A DNA stretch of 64,000 nt, taken from NCBI RefSeq assembly GCF_001523745.2, contig NZ_CP013386.1, positions 434,001-498,000 of the forward strand. The letters run 5' to 3'. Shown here piece by piece: positions 43,440 through 52,776 of the stretch (position 1 is the first letter of the stretch; every line of letters starts with the position of its first letter). Below the pieces are notes generated by a model. That model worked only from the letters and a program-made list of their open reading frames with translations. It had not been told where the DNA came from and ran no database searches. The translations under genes and the position numbers were made by a program. Source of the stretch: Burkholderia mayonis (GTDB taxonomy: Bacteria; Pseudomonadota; Gammaproteobacteria; Burkholderiales; Burkholderiaceae).

Positions 43440-45641
43440 TCACCGTCCCGCGACCGGATGCGCGGCCGCCGCAGGAGCGGTTGCGGCTGCGGTGGCTGCC
43501 GGCTTCGGCGCCACGGCGAGCTCGGCGGTCGGCTTGTCGAGCGCGACCTTGCCCGCGTCGAGCATGATCACGCGCGACGCGGACGCGATCGTTTCCGGAC
43601 GGTGCGCGACGATCACGCGCGTCATCTTCAGCGCGCCGACCGCGGCGTTCACCTGACGTTCGCGTTGCAGGTCGAGGTGGCTCGTCGCCTCGTCGAGCAC
43701 GAGGATCTTCGGCCGCTTGTAGAGCGCGCGCGCGAGCAGCACGCGCTGTTTCTGTCCGCCCGACAGCACCGTGCCCATGTCGCCGACGAGCGTGTTGTAG
43801 CCCATTGGCATCGCGACGATGTCCGCATGCACGGCCGCGAGATGCGCGCATTCGGCGACCCACTTCGGATCGGCGTCCGGATCGAAGAAGCTGATGTTGT
43901 CGGCGATCGAGCCGGCGAACAGCACGTCGTCCTGAAGCACGGTGCCGACGAGCGAACGCAGCCGGTCGAGGCCGAGGCGCTCGACGTCGACGCCGCCGAT
44001 CTTGATCGCGCCGCTCGTCGGCTCGAGGATGCCGAGCAGCACGTTGACGAGCGTCGTCTTGCCGCAGCCCGACGGTCCGATCAGCGCGACCGACTCGCCC
44101 GGCTCGATCTTCAGCGACACGCCGTCGAGCACGGTCGGTTCGCCTTCGGCGTAGCGGAACACGAGATTGTTGGCCTCGATGCCCGCGGAGAGATTTTCCG
44201 CTTCGCCCGGCACGTGCCGCGCGCCGGCGTCGGATTCGCCCTGCGCGAACACGATGTCGGCGAGCCGTTCGCCCTGCAACTGCAGCATCTTCACCTCGAA
44301 GAACTTGTCGATCAGGCTGCCGACTCGGCTGTCGAACTGCCCCTTGTATGCGTTGAATGCCATCAGCACGCCGACGGTGAATTCGCCGTCCATCACGAGA
44401 CGCGCGCCGAGCCAGATGATGACAAGCCCTTCGAGGCCGAACAGCAGGCCGTTCAATTGCTGATACAGGAGCTGCAGCTTCTGCACGTGCAGGCCGGCGT
44501 TGATCTGCTCGACGAGCAGCGTGAGCCAGCTCGAGCGGCGTTCGCTCTGGCGGTTGAACAGCTTGATGGTCTTCACGCCGCGCACAGTTTCGAGGAAGTG
44601 GCTCTGCTGCTTCGCGGTGTGGATGATCTGGTCTTCCGCCGCGCGCCGCAGCGGCCGATACCAGAGCCAGCGCAGCAGTGCGTAGAGGGCCATCGTGCCG
44701 AGCGCGACGAATGCGAGCGTGCGGCTGTAGACGAACATCATCGCCAGCGTGACGATCGTCATCAGCCCGTCGATCACCGCGGACAGGAACGACGTCGTCA
44801 GCGTTTGCTGGATCGTGTCGATCGAACCGAAGCGCGACACGACGTCACCGAGATGGCGCCGCTCGAAATACTGGACGGGCAGGTTCAGCAGATGCGTGAA
44901 CACGTTCGCGCGCCATTGCACGTTAAGCGTCGTGCCGAGATACATCAGCGCCCATGCGCGGATCGCGCTCGTCGCCTGCTGCATCAGCAGCAGCAGGCCG
45001 AAGCCGAGCGCGAGCACGGTCAGCAGATCGCGATCCGCGCTGACGATCACTTCGTCGATCACCCATTGCAGGAAGAATGGAGAGACGAGCGTGAACACTT
45101 CGAGCGCGATCGCGAGCACGAGGATCTGGCCGAGCGAGCGCGACAGCCCGGACACGGGGCCGAGCAGCTGACGCAGCTTCACGGCGGGCGACGCCACGCG
45201 CGGCTTGAAGCTGCCTGTCGGCCACAGTTCGAGCGCGACGCCCGTAAACGAACGGGATAATTCGTCGAGCGACAGCTTGCGCACGCCTTGCGCAGGATCG
45301 TGAATCGTCGCACTCCTGCCGTTGACTTCCTTCAGCACGACGAAGTGGTTGAAGTTCCAGTGCAGCACGCATGGCACGCGCAGCTGGCCGAGCTGATCGA
45401 GATCGAGCTTCAGTGCGCGCGTGCCGAGATCGAGGCGCTGCGCGATCTCGATCACGCGGCCGAGGCCCGCGCCTTTCAGCGATACCGGAAAGCGGCTGCG
45501 CATCGTCGCGAGGTCGACGTGATGGCCGTGAAAGCCCGCAACCATTGCGAGGCAGGCAAGGCCGCATTCGGCGGCTTCGGTTTGCAGGATCATCGGCAGC
45601 TTGCTGCCGATGCCGAACGAGAGACGATCGAGGAGTGACAT
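43440..45641 (-). CDS. C39-peptidase ABC exporter (bacteriocin type)
   Basis: The 733-residue protein processes and exports peptides with double-glycine leaders. The N-terminal C39 peptidase has Gln20 and Cys26 (QTEAAECGLACLAMV), His99 (NHFVVL) and Asp115 (HDPAQG), so it should be active. Six membrane helices follow (about 165-435), then an ABC ATPase with Walker A GPSGCGKTT (522-530), signature LSGGQ (626-630) and Walker B ILVLDEATSHLD. It resembles CvaB-type exporters. The two small peptide genes at 47561-48132 are the obvious substrates. Confidence 0.93.
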   Translation of the reverse strand: MSLLDRLSFGIGSKLPMILQTEAAECGLACLAMVAGFHGHHVDLATMRSRFPVSLKGAGLGRVIEIAQRLDLGTRALKLDLDQLGQLRVPCVLHWNFNHFVVLKEVNGRSATIHDPAQGVRKLSLDELSRSFTGVALELWPTGSFKPRVASPAVKLRQLLGPVSGLSRSLGQILVLAIALEVFTLVSPFFLQWVIDEVIVSADRDLLTVLALGFGLLLLMQQATSAIRAWALMYLGTTLNVQWRANVFTHLLNLPVQYFERRHLGDVVSRFGSIDTIQQTLTTSFLSAVIDGLMTIVTLAMMFVYSRTLAFVALGTMALYALLRWLWYRPLRRAAEDQIIHTAKQQSHFLETVRGVKTIKLFNRQSERRSSWLTLLVEQINAGLHVQKLQLLYQQLNGLLFGLEGLVIIWLGARLVMDGEFTVGVLMAFNAYKGQFDSRVGSLIDKFFEVKMLQLQGERLADIVFAQGESDAGARHVPGEAENLSAGIEANNLVFRYAEGEPTVLDGVSLKIEPGESVALIGPSGCGKTTLVNVLLGILEPTSGAIKIGGVDVERLGLDRLRSLVGTVLQDDVLFAGSIADNISFFDPDADPKWVAECAHLAAVHADIVAMPMGYNTLVGDMGTVLSGGQKQRVLLARALYKRPKILVLDEATSHLDLQRERQVNAAVGALKMTRVIVAHRPETIASASRVIMLDAGKVALDKPTAELAVAPKPAATAAATAPAAAAHPVAGR

Positions 45642-45656
45642 AGGCTGGTGACCGCG

Positions 45657-46925
45657 TCAGAGTTTGCCCGTCAGGCTGTAAAGAGGTTCGAGCACCCACT
45701 CGTACAGGCGGCGGCGCTCCTGCAGGACGTCGGCCTGCAACGCCATGCCAGCCTGGAGCGGCTGTGCCTTGCCGTAGGCCGTCACGCTTTGCGACTTCAG
45801 CGCGACCGTGATCCGGTAGTACGTGCCGCTCGCCGTTTGCGCGGCGGGGCCGCCGCTCGTCGCGAGCTCGGCCGCCGACAATGCGGTGCGCGCGATCGAC
45901 ACGACGCTCGCTTCGTACTGGCCGAACTTCTGATACGGATACGCCTGATAGCGGACGAGCACGCGATCGCCGATGTGAATGAAGCCGACCGCGGCGCTCG
46001 GCACGAACAGATACGCCTGCCAGTGCGCACCTGTCGGTACGATGCTCGCGAGCGGATGCGATGTGTCGGCCGTCTGGCCCGGCTCGGCGATCACCGCGGT
46101 CGCGGTGCCGGTTTCCGGTGCGGTGATGACGAACTCGCGCTTCGCCTCGCTTTCGATCAGCGTGCGATCGACGTCGATCACGCTGCGGTCGATTTGTGAC
46201 AACTGGTTCTGCTGCTTGAGCGACAACCCCGACAGATCGTTGAGCGCTTCCTTCAGCGCTTGCGTGGCGCCGGCGCGATCGCGCATCAGGCTGTTCAGCT
46301 TCGAGCGCTGATCGAGCAGGTCGGCCTGGCGCTGCTGCGCCTGATCCTTCGAGATGTAGTCCTGCGCGAGCAGGCCGGCGTAGCGCGATGCCGCATCGGC
46401 CGCGATCGACGTGCGCGTGCGCTGCGCGGCGATCTGATCGTCGATGCCCGCGAGCTCCGCGCGCAGGCTCGCGATCTTCGATTGCAGCGTGTCTCGCTCG
46501 TCCTGTTGCAGCGTCCTGGTCTTGTCGAGCTCCTGCTGCAGCGATGTCTTGCGTTGCTGCGCCTGCTCGATGAGCGCCGCCTGCGTCTGTCCCGCGGCCG
46601 CGCTTTGGAGATCGGTGGACACCGTATAGAGCACCTGTCCGCGCGTGACGTGCTGTCCTTCGACGACGTTCTTTTTCAGCACGACACCCGTCTGCTGCGC
46701 ATAGACCTTGACGAGGCCCGTATCCGGCGTGAGCACACCGTCGACCGTCGTGCGTCGGGTATAAGTACCGAACGTGAACAGCAGGATCACGCCGAGCGCC
46801 ATGCTCGCGGCTGCGCCAGCCAGCACGGCGAACGACACCGGACGGATCAGCACGATCTCGCCCAGCGTCTGCGTGCGCTGCGCTTCCTGCGCGGCCGTTC
46901 GAAAGAGTGGAGTATTGGGCGTCAT
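45657..46925 (-). CDS. HlyD/CvaA-family adaptor protein
   Basis: A 422-residue membrane fusion protein with one N-terminal transmembrane helix (VSFAVLAGAAASMALGVILL), a barrel-sandwich hybrid domain (VDGVLTPDTGLVKVYAQQTG) and a long coiled-coil hairpin rich in Gln. It links the C39 exporter to the TolC-like channel, completing a type I secretion system; its stop lies 15 bases before the transporter start. I use the ATG at 46925; the frame is open to a GTG at 47039, and neither has a strong ribosome-binding site. Confidence 0.9.
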   Translation of the reverse strand: MTPNTPLFRTAAQEAQRTQTLGEIVLIRPVSFAVLAGAAASMALGVILLFTFGTYTRRTTVDGVLTPDTGLVKVYAQQTGVVLKKNVVEGQHVTRGQVLYTVSTDLQSAAAGQTQAALIEQAQQRKTSLQQELDKTRTLQQDERDTLQSKIASLRAELAGIDDQIAAQRTRTSIAADAASRYAGLLAQDYISKDQAQQRQADLLDQRSKLNSLMRDRAGATQALKEALNDLSGLSLKQQNQLSQIDRSVIDVDRTLIESEAKREFVITAPETGTATAVIAEPGQTADTSHPLASIVPTGAHWQAYLFVPSAAVGFIHIGDRVLVRYQAYPYQKFGQYEASVVSIARTALSAAELATSGGPAAQTASGTYYRITVALKSQSVTAYGKAQPLQAGMALQADVLQERRRLYEWVLEPLYSLTGKL

Positions 46926-47560
46926 GGATGGACTGCCGAAAGTAGCGTGTATGTCGTCGCGGAGTCGCGTTGCGATGGCGTCAGGCCGTTCGAGCGTCGC
47001 CGCGAGCGAACGTGCGCATCGCGTCGACAGGGCGGTCACTGCGCATAGTGGCTTCGATTCGTGCTCGAGTCGGTTCGTGCATGTCTAGCTCGTCATGGAT
47101 GTCGTGACGATGTCCCGGCGAACGAAGCAGCAATGCGATGCGGCGCTCGGCGTTTCATCGACGAATCGTTCGCGGCGGCCGCTCGCTGAAGATCGCGGCG
47201 GTCCTGGCCTCGGATGCGGACGATTCGATTCTCGTTGGCGTCGCATCAGAACTTATCGGAGCCGGGCGAAACAGGAAAGCGCGTTGGTCTACGTTTTGAC
47301 GATCTTTGATATCTTTCCCCCAATGCGCCGGATGATTCGAGTGGATAAACAATCGGCTTGGGGACGTTGAGTGCGGCTGCCGTCCATGTCGGATCGCGCG
47401 CGCGTTGCGTAAGGCGTTTCGCGTCGGACAGGAAGTGGGATCATTCGATTCGCGTGCCCGGCGACGGGGCCGGGCACGCAGTCAGCATGACTAACCAAGC
47501 TGCCGACGCCGGAGGATCGTTCGACGTCGATGCTTCGAGAGTCGTCGCGTCGAAACGCGA
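46926..47560. other. Leader region between the peptide genes and the exporter operon
   Basis: About 630 bases with no supported gene. I looked for a small membrane immunity gene and did not find one. An 11-bp stem at 47452-47479 is the main structural feature, so the exporter operon may be read through from the peptide promoter or from its own. Confidence 0.5.
47452..47479. repeat. Perfect 11-bp hairpin downstream of the peptide genes
   Basis: GCGTGCCCGGC (47452-47462) and GCCGGGCACGC (47469-47479) enclose loop GACGGG. It lies 82 bases downstream of the last peptide gene on the reverse strand, without a T-run, consistent with an mRNA-stabilising or processing stem that favours the peptide transcript over the exporter. 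Confidence 0.55.
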
Positions 47561-47791
47561 TTAATTGCCCGTCAGCACACCCTGGATGATGCCGACCGTG
47601 CTGGTGAGTGCGCCGGCGATGCCGTCGACCGCATGCGTGAGGATCGCGCCCGCGGAGTCGGTGAGGTTGCCGCCGAAGTTGTAGGCAGACTGACCGAGCA
47701 GCAGCACTTCGTTGCCGATTGCGCCGACCAGGTTGGTCAGGAGCGAAGCGCCGCCGACCATGGCGATTTCTTGATGATTGAGTTCTTGCAT
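47561..47791 (-). CDS. Double-glycine leader peptide 1 (bacteriocin-like)
   Basis: The 76-residue precursor starts MQELNHQEIAMVGG, a textbook double-glycine leader for C39 exporters, leaving a 62-residue hydrophobic mature peptide beginning ASLLTNLVGAIGN, with one GxxxG motif (VGIIQG) near its end. GGAGA lies about 6 bases before the ATG at 47791. It is a close paralogue of the next gene in the leader and partly in the mature region. A bacteriocin, one half of a two-peptide bacteriocin, or a glycine-zipper contact toxin are all possible. No Cys residues are present. Confidence 0.8.
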   Translation of the reverse strand: MQELNHQEIAMVGGASLLTNLVGAIGNEVLLLGQSAYNFGGNLTDSAGAILTHAVDGIAGALTSTVGIIQGVLTGN

Positions 47792-47895
47792 AGTGAATCT
47801 CCGAATGATGTGCAGGTGGCTGGAAAATCCATCGAGCGGTCGAGACAAGGAGAGAGGAGTCCGTCGGCGCTCAATCGATCATCGATGTGCCGTTG

Positions 47896-48132
47896 TTACG
47901 CGGTCGGGCCCGTGAAGATGCTCGCGATGTTGCCGAGCGTGCCGCCGACGAGCGTTTCGCCGATTTGAACCACACCCGTCGCGAAGCCGACGAGGTCGCC
48001 CGTCAGGTTCGCGCCGAGATCGTACAGCGCGCCGCCGTAAGCGCCGATCAGGCCCGTGAGGCCGCCGATCAGGCCGCCGCCAACCGTTGCGCCGCCGACG
48101 AGATCGATCTCTTGTTGGTTGAGTTCTTGCAT
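47896..48132 (-). CDS. Double-glycine leader peptide 2 (glycine-zipper type)
   Basis: The 78-residue precursor starts MQELNQQEIDLVGG, nearly identical to the leader of peptide 1. The mature 64 residues begin ATVGGGLIGGLTGLIGAYGG with glycines at every fourth position (G5, G9, G13 and G16, G20), a glycine zipper. Caulobacter CdzC/CdzD, exported by a C39 system and active on contact, have this character; class IIb bacteriocins also use GxxxG. AGAAAGG precedes the ATG at 48132. It is first in the peptide operon, 104 bases before peptide 1. Confidence 0.8.
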   Translation of the reverse strand: MQELNQQEIDLVGGATVGGGLIGGLTGLIGAYGGALYDLGANLTGDLVGFATGVVQIGETLVGGTLGNIASIFTGPTA

Positions 48133-48837
48133 TGCCTTTCTCCAATTAACTGCCAGATGGCCCATCTGGCGGGGTAGATCTGCGACGCCGTTGACGAAGC
48201 GCAGCAAATCAATCCGGTCCACGGCGATCGTTCGTCGCGACGAGCGGATCGATGCGTCGTGCGCCGATCCGTTCGCGACGCCCGATGGCCGCGTCGTCCT
48301 TGTGTCCGGTGCATCGCCGTTCCAGGTCGCGATGCGAGGACGCCTGATCCACGCTGTCTTCCCCTGCCTTCGTCATCAATCGGCCCTCGAACTTTCTCTT
48401 GGATGAATGGCAACGTTCGTCCGTCGTCGAGCATGGCGACTCGATCATCGACGAACGGCCCCGAGCCGGAGGCAACGCGCATCGACCGGTTGCGCAGGTT
48501 CAGCAAATTCGTTACGACTGGCGGCATGTTGCGATGCTCGCGTTGTCGTGGGGCAATTATCAAAGGTCGGATTGAACTGTTAAGTTCGGTAGCGTACTCA
48601 TCATCACGGTGCAGCCCGTCGATTTAATCGACGTTTAAACGACGTTGAAAAGAATCATGATCTAGTTCTAACGATCGACCGATTCTTGATTAGAAGTGGA
48701 TGAAATTCGCATTGATGTGATATACGCGCGATACGTGTGGCCGCATCGTCGCGTGTCGCCCGCTGTGGCGCATGCGTAGAGGATTCGTTCGATTGAAGCC
48801 GCGACGTTGTCGAGTCGATTCGCGCAGTTGACCGTGC
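48133..48837. other. Upstream region of the peptide genes
   Basis: About 700 bases with no convincing gene. The part from about 48590 is AT-richer and should contain the leftward promoter; I could not fix a -35/-10 pair. No immunity-like membrane protein was found on either strand. Confidence 0.5.
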
Positions 48838-48859
48838 AATTGTCAAATTTTTGACAATT
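48838..48859. promoter_or_regulatory. 22-bp perfect palindromic site
   Basis: AATTGTCAAA (48838-48847), a TT centre and TTTGACAATT (48850-48859) form a perfect 10-2-10 dyad. The arms contain back-to-back TTGACA -35 hexamers pointing in opposite directions (48851-48856 forward, 48846-48841 reverse). It is a strong operator candidate beside divergent promoters; the regulator is unknown. Confidence 0.65.
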
Positions 48860-48974
48860 CCGATCGTCCATCTACCGTTCGCGTGCAGTCGAATGGCGAC
48901 ATGTTCGAATGAACTCCGTGTTGGTTTTGTTTGGATATGCCGTTCGAACGTCGATATCGACGAAGTGGCGTAGG

Positions 48975-49004
48975 CAAAAAAACGGGCCTCCGATCGGAGG
49001 CCCG
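48975..49004 (-). terminator. Rho-independent terminator after the M1 peptidase gene
   Basis: CGGGCCTCCGA (48983-48993) and TCGGAGGCCCG (48994-49004) form a stem of up to 11 bp, and on the reverse strand a run of T follows (48982-48976). It lies 97 bases past the peptidase stop. Confidence 0.9.
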
Positions 49005-49101
49005 AATGACGCGCGTTGCATCGTGTGTTGCTGTTTCGCGGTTTCCGCCGCCGCGCGATGCACGGCGACGGATGACGCGGGCAGCGACGTTCGCGAACGG
49101 C

Positions 49102-51261
49102 TTATTGCGTCCGTTGTTCGCGCGGCGTGAACTTGCCTTGGTAGCGCAGCGCCGGACGTTCCTTCACCGTCTCGAAGATCGACGGCACTTGACGCAGCTT
49201 CATCGCGGCCGGCGAGTTGATCGACGAGATGCTCGTCTCGCGCGATGGCGGCGCGAGGTTCGAGCTGACGAGCAGCGAGGCTTCGTTCTTCAGGTTCGAG
49301 AGCAGTACCGGGTCGGTCGACGCGTTGACCTGCGTGAGGAGCGCGCTCCATGCGGCATCGCCGTAGTTCGTCACGTAGTAGTCGAACCCGCTCGGATTGG
49401 CGATGACGGCCGAGCAGCCGTCGAGGCGGATCTGCGTCTGCGTGTCCTTCAGCGCGAGCGTCTTGCGGTTGACGAGGCCGTCGCCGTAAGCAAGCGTCAC
49501 CGGAATCGTCCATTGCGAGCCCGGATACTTGTTCTTGTTCGGGAACGGCGACTGCTTGAGCGTGACGACGTTCTGGTTCTTCGTCAGGTCGCACTGCGTG
49601 TCGAGCGACAGGAGCGGTACGCCCGTCTGGCGCACGAAGCTGTCGCCGATCGGCCCGATCTGCTGGCCGCTCGCGGCGGAGAGCGCATCCCACAGACGCT
49701 TCGGCGTGCCGTTGCCGAACGCGTAGTCGGTCAGGTACTGCCGCAGGCCCTTGCGCAGCGTCTCTTCGCCAAGATAGCCCTCGAGCATCTTCAGTACGTG
49801 TCCGCCCTTGTTATAGGTGAATGCGCTCGCGCTCAGCACGAAGTCGTTCGACGCCCAGCCGTTGAAGTTCGGCTGCACCGGGAACGCATCCGGGCCGATG
49901 TCCTTGTTGATCACGCGATACTTGGACTTGATGTGGTCGAGCCAGTTGAATTCGTCCGGGAAGAACAGGATCGTCGTCTTCGTCTCGAAGAACCGCGCGA
50001 ACGATTCGTTCAGCCAAACGTCGTCCCACCAGTCGGTCGTCACGAGATCGCCGAACCATTGATGCGCGACTTCGTGCGTGAGCACCTGGTTGCCGTAGCG
50101 CGACATCGGCTGGCCCGGTTCGGGCAGGATGTCGTCGGCAAACTCGAGAATCGAGCCCCAGTTCTCCATACCGCCGAAGTTCAGGCCTTTCTGATCCTTG
50201 AACGCATCGTTCGCGGCAACCGTGTCGAACTTGGTGAGCGGCAGCGTGATGCCGGTGTAGCGATAGTAGTAATCGAGCGCCTGCTTCGTGCGCTGCATGG
50301 CGGGCTTCGCCCAGTCGCGCATGCCGGGCGGCGTGAACACGCGCAGATGCAGGCCGCGACCGTCGGGCAGCGGGCTCGTGAAATCGTCTTCGAGCACGTC
50401 GAACAGGCCGCCGCCGAAGAAGAGCAGATACGACGGCATCGGCGGCGTCTTGTCGAACGACACCAGCTTGTAGCCGCCGCCGACGTTTACGGCAGGCTTC
50501 TCGGCCGCGTTCGACACGACGCGCCATGCCTGCGGCACTTCGGCCGTCACTTCATAGGTCGGGCGGAACGCGGGCTCGTCCCAGCCCGGGAACCACTGGC
50601 GCGACAGGTTCGTTTCGCCCTGCGTGAGGATCGCGCCGCTCGTCGTGCCGTCGGTGCTCTTCAGGTCCACGCGGAAGATCCCTTCGGCCGCCGAGCAGCC
50701 CGGATATGGATCATTGCCGCAACTGCCGCCCGTGCGATTGACGGGATCGTCGTACGACTTGAAGTTGATGATCCCTTGCCACTCCATGTGCAGCGAGTAG
50801 CTGCCCGGGGCGATCTGGCCGCTTGCGGGGCGCAGCTGATAGAAGTCGCCCTTGTCCTGCGGCGTGGCGATCAGTTGCACGTTGCCCGGCTGCAGCGTGA
50901 TCTTGCCGTTCGCGAACTGGATCCGGTGGCCCGCGACGACGATTGCGTTGACGGGCTCGAGCACCTTGATCTCGACGTCCGCGCGGCCGTTGAACTGGTT
51001 GAGGGCCGCGTTCGGGCGGAACCAGAGCTTGTAGTTGACGGGGACGACGGTGTCGGGCATTTCGACGGGCTTCGTGCTTTTGTCGACGGCGGCTGCGGGC
51101 GCGGTCGCATTGCCGTTTGCGCTGTTGGCGCCGTTCGACGGGCTATGTGCGGCGCCGAGCGATACGGCCGAACTGTTGCCGCCGTCGTCGCCGCCGCAGG
51201 CGGCGAGCGTGAGCGCGCCTAGGAGGGACAGGTATCGCAATCTACGATTGTTTATCCACAT
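49102..51261 (-). CDS. M1-family aminopeptidase, secreted lipoprotein
   Basis: The 719-residue protein has a lipoprotein signal with lipobox LAAC (Cys22) and a Gly/Asn/Ala-rich linker, so it is membrane-anchored outside the cytoplasm. The catalytic domain has GGMENWG in place of the usual GAMEN exopeptidase motif and the zinc motif HEVAH (396-400) with the third ligand at Glu419 (WLNES). Cytoplasmic PepN enzymes lack such a signal. It is transcribed leftward on its own and ends in a strong terminator. Substrates are unknown; peptide scavenging is the simplest reading. Confidence 0.9.
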   Translation of the reverse strand: MWINNRRLRYLSLLGALTLAACGGDDGGNSSAVSLGAAHSPSNGANSANGNATAPAAAVDKSTKPVEMPDTVVPVNYKLWFRPNAALNQFNGRADVEIKVLEPVNAIVVAGHRIQFANGKITLQPGNVQLIATPQDKGDFYQLRPASGQIAPGSYSLHMEWQGIINFKSYDDPVNRTGGSCGNDPYPGCSAAEGIFRVDLKSTDGTTSGAILTQGETNLSRQWFPGWDEPAFRPTYEVTAEVPQAWRVVSNAAEKPAVNVGGGYKLVSFDKTPPMPSYLLFFGGGLFDVLEDDFTSPLPDGRGLHLRVFTPPGMRDWAKPAMQRTKQALDYYYRYTGITLPLTKFDTVAANDAFKDQKGLNFGGMENWGSILEFADDILPEPGQPMSRYGNQVLTHEVAHQWFGDLVTTDWWDDVWLNESFARFFETKTTILFFPDEFNWLDHIKSKYRVINKDIGPDAFPVQPNFNGWASNDFVLSASAFTYNKGGHVLKMLEGYLGEETLRKGLRQYLTDYAFGNGTPKRLWDALSAASGQQIGPIGDSFVRQTGVPLLSLDTQCDLTKNQNVVTLKQSPFPNKNKYPGSQWTIPVTLAYGDGLVNRKTLALKDTQTQIRLDGCSAVIANPSGFDYYVTNYGDAAWSALLTQVNASTDPVLLSNLKNEASLLVSSNLAPPSRETSISSINSPAAMKLRQVPSIFETVKERPALRYQGKFTPREQRTQ

Positions 51262-51873
51262 ACTGAACCTCGAATTGATAAGAAAATTGTCCGGTCCTGC
51301 ATGAATTCGACGGGCGATAGTTCACCTTCACTGTCAATCGACAGTGAAATGAATTACCCGGTTATATTCGAAGGGATTGCTGGCTGCTTACGTGAAGATA
51401 ATCATGGTTGGGTGCCCCCTTTTGATTCTGGTTTGTGGATGATGGCCGGGGCGCGGTGCGAAGCGCGCGCCGGCGGCTTTCGTTGCCCGTACGCTCTGGT
51501 GCGGCCCGGCGAAGCCCTTCCGTTCGCCTCCAGGGAAAACGTCAGATTCGTCAAGCAGCGTTAAGGAATGTCAGGTAATTCGAAAGATGACTCAATATAC
51601 TTGATGGATTAACGTAAAGGAATCAAAAAAAATTTGATGAGATATCACTTCCCGATTCCTTCTTATAATTTTATTTCCGGAATGATTAATCCGGGAATGG
51701 TGCTAATTTAATATTCGTAGTGAGTGGCTGCAGGGAGCAGGAAGTCGACTTGCGAACTACGAAAGGCGGGCGTTGTGCGACAGACGCGGCGCGGGCGGTA
51801 CGCGGTGTCGGCCGTCGCATCGGCGCTGGTTACAATGGCCGCTTCCATGTCTCGCTCGTGAGGGTCGTCGCCG
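51262..51873. other. Divergent upstream region of the M1 peptidase gene
   Basis: About 610 bases. The part from 51560 to 51720 is AT-rich, with runs such as AAAAAAAATTTGATGAG near 51626, and probably holds promoters. An 87-codon frame at 51301-51564 has no family resemblance and is not supported. Confidence 0.5.
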
Positions 51874-52380
51874 ATGCATGCCATGCACCGTTCCCGTTTC
51901 TTCGTTGGTCAATTGCTCGTCGCGCTCGCCGTGCTGCTCGCGCTCGGCGGGTGCGCGGCGTTGACGGCGCGCGATCCGGTGCGCGTGAGTGTCGTCGGCA
52001 TCGAGCCGCTCGTCGGGCAGGGGCTCGAAATGCGCTTCGACGTGAAACTGCGGCTGCAGAATCCGAACGACGCGCCGATCGACTACGATGGCGTCGCGCT
52101 CGATCTCGAACTGAACGGCAGGCCGTTCGCGAGCGGCGTGAGCGACGCGCGGGGCACGGTGCCGCGCTTCGGCGAACAGGTGCTGAGCGTGCCCGTCACG
52201 GTGTCCGCGTTCTCGGCTGCGCGGCAGGCGTTCGGACTCGCGGACGTGACGGAATCGGGCAAGCTGCCTTACGTGCTGCGCGGCAAGCTTGCCGGCGGGA
52301 TGTTCGGCAGCGTGCGCTTCACCGATTCCGGCACGCTCAGCTTGCCGGCGTCGCCGGGCGGTTATGGCGGCGGTTATTGA
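51874..52380 (+). CDS. LEA14-like (LEA type 2) lipoprotein
   Basis: The 168-residue precursor has a signal peptide and lipobox (LALGGC) and a single LEA-14/WHy beta-sandwich domain (VSVVGIEPLVGQGLEMRFDV, KLRLQNPNDAPIDYDGVALD). Such periplasmic proteins are widespread in beta-proteobacteria; the function is not established. GAGGG at about 51859 precedes the ATG. It stands alone between long non-coding gaps. Confidence 0.85.
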   Translation: MHAMHRSRFFVGQLLVALAVLLALGGCAALTARDPVRVSVVGIEPLVGQGLEMRFDVKLRLQNPNDAPIDYDGVALDLELNGRPFASGVSDARGTVPRFGEQVLSVPVTVSAFSAARQAFGLADVTESGKLPYVLRGKLAGGMFGSVRFTDSGTLSLPASPGGYGGGY

Positions 52381-52776
52381 GTATGGGATGGGCGATTCGC
52401 GGGTGATCGGGCGCCCGTTATACGCCGGCCGGGCGTGACGCCTTCTGTCGCTTGACGTCGCTATGTCGCCGATGTCGCGGCAGGCGGCGCTCGCGCGTCG
52501 TCCCGACGGCGTTGCCCCGATTGATCGGCGTACGCTGCGCACCCGCGCGCGCCCTTTCGCGCAGGGCGCTTGCGTCTTCGGCCGCGCACCGCGCACCGTG
52601 CCGCTCGCAGATCGATCGCACCGGCCGGGCCGCTGCGTGCGGTGCCGCACGGAAAGCGCGCGCGCGGCGCGCTACGGTAGCGTGACGAGGCGGCGATGCC
52701 GCTCGACGCGCTTGCGCGTCGAGTTCGCGCGCGTCGCCGTTTCGCGCGCAGCGCCAGCCGTACGATCGATTCAGCC
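52381..52776. other. Gap before the acyltransferase gene
   Basis: About 400 bases of very G/C-rich DNA. Frames crossing it are Arg-rich and unsupported. I see no gene, repeat or clear promoter. Confidence 0.5.

Noticed and set aside
47095..47370. Candidate immunity gene between the peptide and exporter genes
   Set aside because: The product is Arg-rich with only a short hydrophobic patch and no membrane helix, unlike known immunity proteins.
51301..51564. An 87-codon forward frame upstream of the M1 peptidase gene
   Set aside because: No family resemblance, an unconvincing start region, and overlap with the probable promoter zone.
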